Shown one piece after another: positions 10,601 through 18,158 of a DNA stretch of 64,000 bases. The DNA is taken from assembly GCA_046329435.1 (NCBI GenBank), contig JAXLUR010000004.1, positions 532,389 to 596,388 of the forward strand, written 5' to 3'. Numbering within the stretch: position 1 is the stretch's first letter; every line of letters starts with the position of its first letter. The stretch is from M3007 sp046329435 (GTDB lineage: Bacteria; Bacteroidota; Bacteroidia; Chitinophagales; Saprospiraceae). A program made the position numbers and the translations under genes. The notes below the pieces were generated by a model, which worked only from the letters and a program-made list of their open reading frames with translations, did not search any database and was not told the origin of the DNA.

Positions 10601-13592
10601 CCGGGTTGTCGCCAAAATCGAGGGCTACATAACCCATATCGTGCGTCTGGTCGTCGTGCGCGTCGGGGAAGTTCGGGATCATACCCGGCATATCGCTGAC
10701 GCCATGTTCGTTGAGCACGAGGTTGGCTACATCCGGCCAGTTGAAGATATCGCCGTTGACGAAGTCATCGGCATCCAGATGATCGTCGTTGCCCTGGTTA
10801 ATGAGCGTGGGCACGAAATCGGTCGGTGTGGCAGCCGTCAGTTTGTAGGTGCCGTCGATCAGGCCGCAGAAGTAGTACAAGCCGTTTTTACCATTAATGG
10901 TGGAGGTGGTTTGCACATAGGTCAGGTTGTCGGCCATCGTCGTGATATCGCCGTCGGGGCCTGCCCACATGAGTTGAATCTGCACGCCGTTCATGCCGGG
11001 CTCGTCGGCAGGATTGCCCTGGAGTCCGTCAAAATTGGTATCATTCCAAACGAGGTTGCCCACTTTACCCACTTCTTCAATGTAGTCTTCCACTTCACCC
11101 AGCGGCATGCTGGCAGCGCCGTATTTATCCGGGCCGTCGGGTCCGAGGCCGCCTGTGGGCGAGAGGCGGAAGCGTGCATACACGCGACCGTCGTTGAAGT
11201 GCGCGTCGGCAGGTACCACGAAGCAGTACGGTGCGTCGATCACACCACCGCTCGGCACAACGCCGCCGTTGGTAAAGACGAGCGCTTCGCCGGCTTCCAG
11301 TTGTTTGTTGCCGTTCCAGTCGATCCAGCCTTGCAGGTAAGCCGGTGCGCCGGTAGCATTTTGAGCCGTTACGCGGATGCAGGCTTCGTAGGTCGGCACG
11401 AGCGGGGTAGCAAAACGGACGCCGTTTTCGTCGTCTTCACACACCTGGTTCTGATCGAAGCAGGAGAAGTTGATCGTGGCCGTGCCGCCGATATTGACCA
11501 GGTCGGCAGTAACGCCGTCTTGCTGGGCAAGGCAGGCGATCAGGGCATTGGTATTGCCGCCGTATGCACCCGTGGTAGCCGGGGAGGTGATAATCACCTC
11601 TTTGCCAATAACATTGGCAAGGCCGCCGGCAGCCGTGATAGCCGGGCTAAAATCGCCGTTGACCACATAGTACACATATTCGCCCTGGGCATTGATCTGG
11701 CGAACGATCAGTTTGTTTTCGCACAGGTAAGAGCCTGCGGAAACTACACCGAACGTATTGCCGACGCAATCCTGGGCATCAATATCGTAGCCCTGAATGC
11801 CATCGTCGCCATCGCCGCTGTCGGTCGTGAGGTAGTCGTACACACCCGCGTCGTCGTCGGGTTGTCCGTCGCGTTCTGCGTCAACACAGTTGCCCAGGGT
11901 AAGTTTGGGCGTAGTGACGTGAACAGCGCCGTTTTCGGCCATTGTTGTGTTGTACTGTTGACCAAGAGCCTCCTGGGGCAAGTCGCCGTAATCGAGGAAG
12001 GCAAAGCCAAAGTCGTGGGTTTCGTCAATCTGCGCATCGGCATAGCCCATGATCGAGCCCTGATCGCCGAGGCCGTTTTCACCCACAGGCATGTTGTTGA
12101 CGTCGGCAATGGTAAAGGTTTCCATTACCATGGTCAGGTCCATACCCACAACAGGGCCGTCGGAATCGAGTACGTTGTTGCCACCCTGATCGGCCTTGGT
12201 CGGCGTCATCATGGCGGGTGTCAGTACGGTAATTTTGTAGGTACCGTTGATTACGCCGCAGAAGTAGTAGAGGCCGCCGAGGTTGGTCGTGGTGGTATAG
12301 TCAACGTTGTCGGCAGCGGTATTGATGTTTCCGTCGGGGCCTGCCCAGGTCAATTTCACATTGACATCGGCGATACCCGTTTCACCGGCGTTCTGAATGC
12401 CGTTGAAATTAGCGTCGTTCCAGACGAGGTTGCCAATTTTACCTACCGTCACCTTGTAATCTTCCACTTCACCGCCGATGGCCTGGCCCAGCGGCGTCAG
12501 GCCGCCTTGCGGCGACAGGCGGAAGCGGGCAAATGCCGCACCGTTCTGGAAGGTAGCCCAGTCGGGCACCATAAAGCAATATTTCACATTATTCACACCG
12601 CCGTTCGGCACGATGCCGCCGTTGGTCAGCACGAGTTCTTCACCGTTATCCAGCACATCGCCGTCGCCGTTGAAATCGATCCAGCCTTGCAGATAAGCCG
12701 GGGCGCCGCTGGTATTAATAGCGCTCACTTCGACGCAAGCCTGCGAACCCTGTACCAGCGGGGTGATGAATTTAATACCGTTTTCGTCATCTGTGCCCGT
12801 TGTGCAGGTTCCTTTCACCGGCGTGCCGGCGTTGTTGTCGTCGCCGCCGGTCATGGCGCCTGCCATGGCTTCGGGCTGGCCGTTCAATTCGGCATCCGCG
12901 CAGGAGCCCAGCAAGAGGTTGGGGTTCAGCACATGGTAAGCGCCGTCGGAAACGCCGTTGAGCGTACCATAGGTATTGGGCAGGTCACCGTAGTCGGTCG
13001 TGTAGTAACCGGCATCCCAGGTAAGGTCATCTTCACCCGATACCAGTACCGTTGGCGTCGTCATACCCATGACAGGATCCGGGTCGGAATCGGCCGCATC
13101 GTTGCCGCTCGGGGTGTCCTGCAAGGTGAGGATATAGCCGGTCGGTGTGGTAAATTTCAGTTTGTACGTGCCCGGAACGAGGTTGTCGAACAGGTAGTGG
13201 CCGGTAGCATCGGTAGTCGTCTGGAGCATGACAGCCGTGCCATTGCCCGTTGTACCGGTCAGCATGACGATTACGCCCTGAATACCGGGTTCGCCGGCAT
13301 CCTGTTCGCCGTCGGCGCTGTAGTCTTCCCACACATAGTCGCCAATGGAGGCGTAGGAGTAGAAGCCCGCATCCCAGGTCGGATCGTGTTCACCCGAGAT
13401 CAGCGTCGTCGTCGTCGTCATGCCGCCCATTGCCGGGTCGGCATCCGAGTCGATCGTGTCATCGGCGCCCTGATTGACATAGGTTGCCGCATCGCAGCCG
13501 GCCGGCGTGGCAAAGGTCAGTTTGTACATGCCGGGGTGCAGATTATCGAACAAATAGTAGCCGTTGGCGTCGGTAAGGGTGGTCAATGTCAC
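4671..13592 (-). CDS. Gene A fragment 5: SdrD-B, GEVED, HYR, dockerin/cohesin-like, T9SS domain
   Basis: C-terminal 2,973 residues of gene A; the frame is really open upstream to about 13711, so the listed ATG is only the first in-frame Met. Order: two SdrD-B domains; three units each made of a DYGDLP-type segment, a GEVED module (GEVEDY, WIDFNGDG) and an SdrD-B domain (about 13000-9650); a beta-rich region with SSGTCGHFDVIM (about 9600-9000); several Cys-rich HYR/PKD-like modules (about 9000-6000; TCPGDVTIAC, VEDKLAP, NCCLDS); a dockerin-like pair (5540-5720; GVSTFDLVLISKHILG, ADANKSNSVTTFD); a cohesin-like module (4930-5333); and a T9SS type A domain (NQPNPWMNRTQIGFHLP, ending KKMIQTR). A short palindromic repeat is translated as TPSPSPNGEGS inside the cohesin-like part. 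Confidence 0.93.
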   Translation of the reverse strand: MTLTTLTDANGYYLFDNLHPGMYKLTFATPAGCDAATYVNQGADDTIDSDADPAMGGMTTTTTLISGEHDPTWDAGFYSYASIGDYVWEDYSADGEQDAGEPGIQGVIVMLTGTTGNGTAVMLQTTTDATGHYLFDNLVPGTYKLKFTTPTGYILTLQDTPSGNDAADSDPDPVMGMTTPTVLVSGEDDLTWDAGYYTTDYGDLPNTYGTLNGVSDGAYHVLNPNLLLGSCADAELNGQPEAMAGAMTGGDDNNAGTPVKGTCTTGTDDENGIKFITPLVQGSQACVEVSAINTSGAPAYLQGWIDFNGDGDVLDNGEELVLTNGGIVPNGGVNNVKYCFMVPDWATFQNGAAFARFRLSPQGGLTPLGQAIGGEVEDYKVTVGKIGNLVWNDANFNGIQNAGETGIADVNVKLTWAGPDGNINTAADNVDYTTTTNLGGLYYFCGVINGTYKITVLTPAMMTPTKADQGGNNVLDSDGPVVGMDLTMVMETFTIADVNNMPVGENGLGDQGSIMGYADAQIDETHDFGFAFLDYGDLPQEALGQQYNTTMAENGAVHVTTPKLTLGNCVDAERDGQPDDDAGVYDYLTTDSGDGDDGIQGYDIDAQDCVGNTFGVVSAGSYLCENKLIVRQINAQGEYVYYVVNGDFSPAITAAGGLANVIGKEVIITSPATTGAYGGNTNALIACLAQQDGVTADLVNIGGTATINFSCFDQNQVCEDDENGVRFATPLVPTYEACIRVTAQNATGAPAYLQGWIDWNGNKQLEAGEALVFTNGGVVPSGGVIDAPYCFVVPADAHFNDGRVYARFRLSPTGGLGPDGPDKYGAASMPLGEVEDYIEEVGKVGNLVWNDTNFDGLQGNPADEPGMNGVQIQLMWAGPDGDITTMADNLTYVQTTSTINGKNGLYYFCGLIDGTYKLTAATPTDFVPTLINQGNDDHLDADDFVNGDIFNWPDVANLVLNEHGVSDMPGMIPNFPDAHDDQTHDMGYVALDFGDNPDTYTTTLPNGAHHTITPGLYLGMGVDSEPNGQPDAESGVVPPGGDDNDPSTYNVGMVPASGDDEDGVRILTPLIPGYEACLEIKTTVQAPHTGAFLSAWIDFDGNGVYDASEKVTFTTINGAAVNSSAPAIPQGQLTRKYCFNVPANATFQGGAANMRFRLSKTANMNPTGLVVFGEVEDYWQPLAIVGNYAWMDSDIEGDQDLAEMMLASVPVQLRWFGEDAAFGTADDRLYNTTTDALGVYLYRGLIPGGYRITPLKYTGVNNPDNVQPVNKVLTIPNLPPNDNIDSDANPFIPVTIPDLITNFLPVNEDGLKDNNGLNGFPDKNENLSLDMGFINKPAIAASLGIQGVAKASSGTCGHFDVIMDLCIKNTGEIPLNMLTANLDLGSSNAFGSMFLGFVTGGQPQIISSTAQQDPALNTAYNGTSITNLFSGPSGLLWPGEQVCIRMRFELNPDAPGAPSAPDVQAQVSAKAVNFQGVPVPDFFNNGAQYMVMDLSDDGFDPMSNNPYAPGDTGGYDDPTPLTNCWDISQPLVQNDLVHISIDSSCQVLVLASMVLEGEADNCTEETYPLGGYYTVKIKTQQGVLVPNPVPASYLGQTLIVEIEHVVSCNKTWGHIVLEDKLAPSLTCPGDVTIACSESTDVSHTGNVGIHDCTATTTQIDDEVVNNGDCSDPRQIITRTFIVTDAWGNQSTCSQIITVLPFDLDDVIFPDDITIDCEDLYNNPNATAPANTGNPSINGASITGSVLCDSKVNYTDTYYEGCEGTFTILRAWSVLSDCLPVGPNNPVSHTQRIEVEDVHGPQFVCPPAVTVSTDPFNCCATAALPDMIVSEGCSNISDLQAKVTGTNPANGNIITFTVPGYLTDFPGNNYWLPDTLAVFDYTSCLPLGDYTVRYTASDQCGNVSTCQFVLTVADLVPPVVACQEVTQVSIGAGGQVEVLASSFDSDTYDNCCLDSLLVRRMGTICGDTIPDDFGPSVFFCCDDISDTVQVIMRATDCHGNHNECMIQVLVEDKVKPVCNAPANTTVSCENFDPSLWVYGYATGQDNCCMDTITVQNNYSLFDTVCNRGTITRTFRAYDCAGQSSQCTQRVFVNYEQDYFVRFPNDVIVTVCDGTGNFGEPTFFGEDCELLGVTFQDAVFTVVPDACFKIERTWTIINWCTYNTNLPCVYIPNPNPNPTANSTQNLPGPIVSAPGTPAPWGPTKSKVNPTDAQQLDYSVFYTGGTYTDYGTGQTVTVPGIASTNCLVYKQIIKVIDTQDPVVENCPDSLVEVCDLTVNNPQLWNEMYWWDAVTEGHDLCEGPTDLSITTTDACTGASVNIRYLLFLDTDGDGTMETAVSSTNLPAAGTVNYGNASNPNFSGGEVRVYDQRGVPQNQKYNFAIQTSLSGNKKVASLKWNTQSAPNTYVTPELPYGTHKIKWIVEDGCGNETVCEYSFKVKDCKAPTVVCYNGLSVNIMATGMIQLWASDFLNYAEDNCTPPTPYTSGDKLRYAIRKSGQGTGFPVDAQGQPVTSVTFTCDEIGTQPVELWAMDLAGNAAYCETYVIVQDPDGICSPNGNATVAGFLETEPLAGSDGVEDASIDLQGSHPALPPVSMFDLTNTQGYYAFGNALPLGSDYTVTPVKDDNPMNGVSTFDLVLISKHILGTDPLNSPYKIIAADANKSNSVTTFDILELRKLILGIYTELPNNTSWRFLDEGFAFSDPSNPFYNIPFAENISVGDIQSNQIDENFVGVKIGDVNGSVISNATQQAEDRTAGTLLLDVLTPSPSPNGEGSADREVKAGEVFDVTFRTAEQVQGFQFTLNLNGLKVEDIVKSDKVGADNFGVFQDALTTSIDGAAEFTVRFRAEKAGKLSEMLQLSSRITRAEAYNANAQNLEVALRFSGQTIAGVGFELYQNQPNPWMNRTQIGFHLPQATTATLTVYDETGRVLFTQKGDFAKGYNAISLDRAMLNTTGVLYYKLETATDSATKKMIQTR
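5281..5313. repeat. Palindromic C-rich repeat translated within gene A
   Basis: CCCTCTCC (5281-5288) and GGAGAGGG (5293-5300) form a hairpin followed by GCTGGGGGTGAGG. It is read in frame on the minus strand as LTPSPSPNGEG. The same element occurs at 36230-36262 in gene C, and related C-rich sequence occupies non-coding DNA at 63851-64000. Confidence 0.75.
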
Positions 13593-13678
13593 AGGATTGC
13601 CCTGTCCGTCAGTGCCGGTAAGGGTTACCAGTGCGTTTTCAATGCCCGGTTCGCCGGTTTCCTGGATGCCATTGGCAT

Positions 13679-16600
13679 TCAGGTCTTTCCAAACATAGTC
13701 GCCGATCGAGGCGGGATGTAGTAACCCGCGTCGTAGTCGGGGTTGTATTCGCCCGAGGTCAGCACTTCGAAGGTAGTCATGCCGCCCATCGCCGGGTCGG
13801 CGTCCGAGTCCGTGGCTTCCGAGGCCTGCGGGTCATTGGCGTTCGTCGGCAGGTAGCCGCCCGTCGGCGTCACAAACGTCAGTTTGTACGTGCCCGGGGG
13901 AAGCGTCGTCGAGCCCGGCGTCTGGTTGCCGAACATGTACATGCCCGTCGCGTCCGTCGTCGTCGACATATTAATCACATCGCCTGCACCCGTCGTGCCG
14001 CTCAGGATAACCTCGGCGCCGCCGATACCCGGCTCGCCCGCATCCTGGATACCGTTCCAGTTCAGGTCGTTCCATACGAAGTTGCCGATCTTGGCCGGTT
14101 GCCAGAAGCCCGCGTCGAAGCTCAGGATCGTGTCGCCGCTCGTCAGTACGAACGGATCCGTCATGCCCATCGCGCCGTAGTCGCTGTCCAGCGCGTCGTT
14201 CGCGCCCTCGTTCGGCGAGGTCGGTACATAGTTGCCGCCAGGCGTCCCGAACGTGATCTTGTAATCGCCCGGTACCAGGTCGTTGAACATGTACATGCCG
14301 TTGCCGCTTGTCGTCGTCGTCAGCGTAACCGGGTTGCCGAAGCCGTCCGTGCCCGTCAGCGTCACTGTAACGCCGTTGATGCCCGGTTCGCCCGCATCCT
14401 GGATGCCGTCGCCGTCCTGATCGTGCCATACAAAGTCGCCTACCTTCGCTTTCACGAAGAAGCCAGCGTCGAGCGTCGGGTCGTGGTCGCCACTGCCCAG
14501 CGTCGTCGTCTGCGTCATCAGCATCGCTGCCGTCGGGTCGCTGTCAACAGCGTCGTCCGTGCCCTCGTTCGGGTTCGTCAGCGTGTATTTCACCGGGTTC
14601 GGATTCACAAACATCACTTTGTAAACACCCGGTACCAGATTCGTAAATTGATAAAAACCGTTGGCATCCGTCACCTGGTTCATGATGGCCGCGCCGTCGG
14701 CGTCCACCGTCACCGGGTTACCCGAGGCGTCCTGCAATTTCACCGTCACACCCGCCAGCGGCAACTCGCCCGGATCCTGCACGCCGTTGGCGTTGTCGTC
14801 GATCCATACGTAGTCGCCCAGGGAGGCCGGGATGTAGAAGCCCGCGTCCCAGCTCGGGTCGTGTTCGCCAGATACCAGCGTCGTTGTCGCCGTCATGCCG
14901 CCCATCGATTCGATGGCGTCGCTGTCCATCGCGTCGTCGCCGCCAAGGTCGTTGCCCGTCATTTCATATTGTGTGCCGGCAGGTACCGCGAATTTCAACT
15001 TGTACGTACCAGGGGCAAGGTTGTCGAACAGGTAGTAACCGCTGACGTCCGTGTACGTCGTCAGCATTACCGCGTTGCCCTGACCGTCCGTGCCGATCAA
15101 CATCACCTGCACGCCTTCCAGGCCCGGTTCACCCGAATCCTGCACGCCGTTGGCGTTGTCGTCGATCCACGCGTAGTCGCCGATCGAGGCCGGGATGTAG
15201 AAGCCCGCGTCGTAGTCGGGGTTGTATTCGCCCGAGGTCAGCACTTCGAAGGTCGTCATGCCGCCCATCGCCGGGTCGGCGTCCGAGTCCGTGGCTTCCG
15301 AGGCCTGCGGGTCATTGGCGTTCGTCGGCAGGTAGCCGCCCGTCGGCGTCACAAACGTCAGTTTGTACGTGCCCGGAGGAAGCGTCGTCGAGCCCGGCGT
15401 CTGGTTGCCGAACATGTACATGCCCGTCGCGTCCGTCGTCGTCGTCAGGTTCAGCACGTCGCCCGCGCCCGTCGTGCCGCTCAGCACTACCGTCGCGCCG
15501 CCGATACCCGGCTCGCCAGCATCCTGGATACCGTTCCAGTTCAGGTCGTTCCATACGAAGTTGCCGATCTTGGCCGGTTGCCAGAAGCCCGCGTCGAAGC
15601 TCAGGATCGTGTCGCCGCTCGTCAGTACGAACGGATCCGTCATACCCATCGCGCCGTAGTCGCTGTCCAGTGCGTCGTCGGCGCCTTCATTCGGCGAGGT
15701 CGGTACGTAGTTGCCGCCAGGTGTGCCGAACGTGATCTTGTAATCGCCCGGTACCAGGTCGTTGAACATGTACATGCCGTTGCCGCTTGTCGTCGTCGTC
15801 AGCGTAACCGGGTTGCCGAAGCCGTCCGTGCCCGTCAGCGTCACTGTAACGCCGTTGATGCCCGGTTCGCCCGCATCCTGGATGCCGTCGCCGTCCTGAT
15901 CGTGCCATACAAAGTCGCCTACCTTCGCTTTCACGAAGAAGCCAGCGTCGAGCGTCGGGTCGTGGTCGCCACTGCCCAGCGTCGTCGTCTGCGTCATCAG
16001 CATCGCTGCCGTCGGGTCGCTGTCAACAGCGTCGTCCGTGCCCTCGTTCGGGTTCGTCAGCGTGTATTTCACCGGGTTCGGGTTCACAAACATCACTTTG
16101 TAAACACCCGGTACCAGATTCGTAAATTGATAAAAACCGTTGGCATCCGTCACCTGGTTCACGATGGCCGCGCCGTCGGCATCCACCGTCACCGGGTTAC
16201 CCGAGGCGTCCTGCAATTTCACCGTCACACCCGCCAGCGGCAACTCGCCCGGATCCTGCACGCCGTTGGCGTTGTCGTCGATCCATACGTAGTCGCCCAG
16301 GGAGGCCGGGATGTAGAAGCCCGCGTCCCAGCTCGGGTCGTGTTCGCCAGATACCAGCGTCGTTGTCGCCGTCATGCCGCCCATCGATTCGATGGCGTCG
16401 CTGTCCATCGCGTCGTCGCCGCCAAGGTCGTTGCCCGTCATTTCATATTGTGTGCCGGCAGGTACCGCGAATTTCAACTTGTACGTACCCGGGGCAAGGT
16501 TGTCGAACAGGTAGTAACCGCTGACGTCCGTGTACGTCGTCAGCATTACTGCGTTGCCCTGACCGTCCGTGCCGATCAACATCACCTGCACGCCTTCCAG

Positions 16601-16936
16601 GCCCGGTTCACCCGAATCCTGCACGCCGTTGGCGTTGTCGTCGATCCACGCGTAGTCGCCGATCGAGGCGGGGATGTAGTAACCCGCGTCGTAGTCGGGG
16701 TTGTATTCGCCCGAGGTCAGCACTTCGAAGGTCGTCATGCCGCCCATCGCCGGGTCGGCGTCCGAGTCCGTGGCTTCCGAGGCCTGCGGGTCATTGGCGT
16801 TCGTCGGCAGGTAGCCGCCCGTCGGCGTCACAAACGTCAGTTTGTACGTGCCCGGGGGAAGCGTCGTCGAGCCCGGCGTCTGGTTGCCGAACATGTACAT
16901 GCCCGTCGCGTCCGTCGTCGTCGTCAGATTAATCAC
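13679..16936 (-). CDS. Gene A fragment 4: two complete copies of the 493-residue SdrD-B unit
   Basis: A 1,085-residue open segment of gene A made only of SdrD-B domains. Two full copies of a four-domain unit are in frame, plus edges of the flanking ones. Each domain opens with (I/L/V)G(D/N)(Y/F)(A/V)W and a calcium-loop-like D-N-NGxQD-GE motif, and ends with DAG(F/Y). Copies differ at only a few bases. SdrD-B domains are rigid calcium-stabilised Ig-like stalk modules known from staphylococcal adhesins; here they probably form a stalk holding the N-terminal domains away from the cell. The frame ends at 13679 because one G is missing from the GGGG run near 13711; with it restored the frame continues into the next fragment. 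Confidence 0.85.
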   Translation of the reverse strand: MINLTTTTDATGMYMFGNQTPGSTTLPPGTYKLTFVTPTGGYLPTNANDPQASEATDSDADPAMGGMTTFEVLTSGEYNPDYDAGYYIPASIGDYAWIDDNANGVQDSGEPGLEGVQVMLIGTDGQGNAVMLTTYTDVSGYYLFDNLAPGTYKLKFAVPAGTQYEMTGNDLGGDDAMDSDAIESMGGMTATTTLVSGEHDPSWDAGFYIPASLGDYVWIDDNANGVQDPGELPLAGVTVKLQDASGNPVTVDADGAAIVNQVTDANGFYQFTNLVPGVYKVMFVNPNPVKYTLTNPNEGTDDAVDSDPTAAMLMTQTTTLGSGDHDPTLDAGFFVKAKVGDFVWHDQDGDGIQDAGEPGINGVTVTLTGTDGFGNPVTLTTTTSGNGMYMFNDLVPGDYKITFGTPGGNYVPTSPNEGADDALDSDYGAMGMTDPFVLTSGDTILSFDAGFWQPAKIGNFVWNDLNWNGIQDAGEPGIGGATVVLSGTTGAGDVLNLTTTTDATGMYMFGNQTPGSTTLPPGTYKLTFVTPTGGYLPTNANDPQASEATDSDADPAMGGMTTFEVLTSGEYNPDYDAGFYIPASIGDYAWIDDNANGVQDSGEPGLEGVQVMLIGTDGQGNAVMLTTYTDVSGYYLFDNLAPGTYKLKFAVPAGTQYEMTGNDLGGDDAMDSDAIESMGGMTATTTLVSGEHDPSWDAGFYIPASLGDYVWIDDNANGVQDPGELPLAGVTVKLQDASGNPVTVDADGAAIMNQVTDANGFYQFTNLVPGVYKVMFVNPNPVKYTLTNPNEGTDDAVDSDPTAAMLMTQTTTLGSGDHDPTLDAGFFVKAKVGDFVWHDQDGDGIQDAGEPGINGVTVTLTGTDGFGNPVTLTTTTSGNGMYMFNDLVPGDYKITFGTPGGNYVPTSPNEGANDALDSDYGAMGMTDPFVLTSGDTILSFDAGFWQPAKIGNFVWNDLNWNGIQDAGEPGIGGAEVILSGTTGAGDVINMSTTTDATGMYMFGNQTPGSTTLPPGTYKLTFVTPTGGYLPTNANDPQASEATDSDADPAMGGMTTFEVLTSGEYNPDYDAGYYIPPRSATMFGKT

Positions 16937-18158
16937 ATCGCCGTTGACCCGTCGTGCCGCTCAGGATAACGTTGGCCGATACCCGGCTCGCCAGCATCCT
17001 GGATACCGTTCCAGTTCAGGTCGTTCCATACGAAGTTGCCGATCGCCGTTGCCAGAAGCCCGCGTCGACGCAGGATCGTGTCGCCGCTCGTCAGTACGAT
17101 CTCCGTCATACCCATCGCGCCGTAGTCGCTGTCCAGCGCGTCGTTCGCGCCCTCGTTCGGCGAGGTCGGTACATAGTTGCCGCCAGGCGTGCCGAACGTG
17201 ATCTTGTAATCGCCCGGTACCAGGTCGTTGAACATGTACATGCCGGTACCATCCGTTACCACCATCAGGTTCACCGGGTTGCCGAAGCCGTCCGTGCCCG
17301 TCAGCGTTACCGTAACGCCGCCGATGCCCGGTTCGCCCGCATCCTGGATGCCGTCGCCGTCCTGATCGTGCCATACAAAGTCGCCTACCTTCGCTTTCAC
17401 GAAGAAGCCAGCGTCGAGCGTCGGGTCGTGGTCGCCACTGCCCAGCGTCGTCGTCTGCGTCATCAGCATCGCTGCCGTCGGGTCGCTGTCAACAGCGTCG
17501 TCCGTGCCCTCGTTCGGGTTCGTCAGCGTGTATTTCACCGGGTTCGGGTTCACAAACATCACTTTGTAAACACCCGGTACCAGATTCGTAAATTGATAAA
17601 CCGTGGCATCCGTCACCTGGTTCACGATGGCCGCGCCGTCGGCGTCCACCGTCACCGGGTTACCCGAGGCGTCCTGCAATTTCACCGTCACACCTGCCAG
17701 CGGCAACTCGCCCGGATCCTGCACGCCGTTGGCGTTGTCGTCGATCCATACGTAGTCGCCCAGGGAGGCCGATGTAGAAGCCATTGGCGTCCCAGCTCGG
17801 GTCGTGTTAGATACCAGCGTCGTCGTCGCCGTCATGCCGCCCATCGATTCGATGGCGTCGCTGTCCATCGCGTCGTCGCCGCCAAGGTCGTTGCCCGTCA
17901 TTTCATATTGTGTGCCGGCAGGTACCGCGAATTTCACTTGTACGTACCCGGTGCAAGGTTGTCAAACAGGTAGTAGCCGCTGACGTCCGTGTATGTCGTC
18001 AGCATTACCGCGTTGCCCTGACCGTCCGTGCCGATCAACATCACCTGCACGCCTTCCAGGCCCGGTTCACCTGAGTCCTGCACGCCGTTGGCGTTGTCGT
18101 CGATCCACGCGTAGTCGCCGATCGAGGCGGGGATGTAGTAACCCGCGTCGTAGGTCGG
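13700..18158 (-). repeat. Threefold 1,479-bp tandem repeat encoding four SdrD-B domains per unit
   Basis: The same anchor sequence recurs at 13742, 15221, 16700 and, in variant form, 18159. The spacings are 1,479, 1,479 and 1,459 bp. 1,479 bp is 493 codons, so the repeat keeps frame. Copies one and two differ at only a few positions; the third is shortened by scattered deletions between 16935 and 17940. Left of 13700 and right of 18158 the similarity falls to ordinary SdrD-B family level. Confidence 0.93.
16933..17937 (-). CDS. Gene A fragment 3: indel-scrambled copy of the SdrD-B unit
   Basis: Part of the third copy of the 1,479-bp SdrD-B unit. The protein matches the other copies (DDNANGVQDPGELPLAG, DQDGDGIQDAGEPG, NEGTDDAVDSDPT) but shows local scrambles where bases are missing: VSNTTRAGTPMASTSASLG replaces VSGEHDPSWDAGFYIPASLG, TDATVYQF replaces TDANGFYQF, and the end (GQRYPERHDGSTAM) is out of frame. 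One real difference is a Gly-Gly variant in the third domain (GIGGVTV and MVVTDGTG where other copies have GINGVTV and TTTTSGNG). It is probably not a separate gene. Confidence 0.6.
   Translation of the reverse strand: MKFAVPAGTQYEMTGNDLGGDDAMDSDAIESMGGMTATTTLVSNTTRAGTPMASTSASLGDYVWIDDNANGVQDPGELPLAGVTVKLQDASGNPVTVDADGAAIVNQVTDATVYQFTNLVPGVYKVMFVNPNPVKYTLTNPNEGTDDAVDSDPTAAMLMTQTTTLGSGDHDPTLDAGFFVKAKVGDFVWHDQDGDGIQDAGEPGIGGVTVTLTGTDGFGNPVNLMVVTDGTGMYMFNDLVPGDYKITFGTPGGNYVPTSPNEGANDALDSDYGAMGMTEIVLTSGDTILRRRGLLATAIGNFVWNDLNWNGIQDAGEPGIGQRYPERHDGSTAM

Noticed and set aside
10329..16969. Plus-strand frames of more than 1,100 codons (10329-13721, 13631-16969) and 4869-7982
   Set aside because: They are antisense to SdrD-B and HYR repeats. 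Their Arg/His/Val-rich sequence simply mirrors Asp/Asn/Thr/Gly codons, and they repeat with the 1,479-bp period of the sense gene.
13700..18158. Possible CRISPR array from regularly spaced repeats
   Set aside because: The repeat unit is 1,479 bp, wholly coding, with no short repeat/unique spacer pattern and no cas genes.
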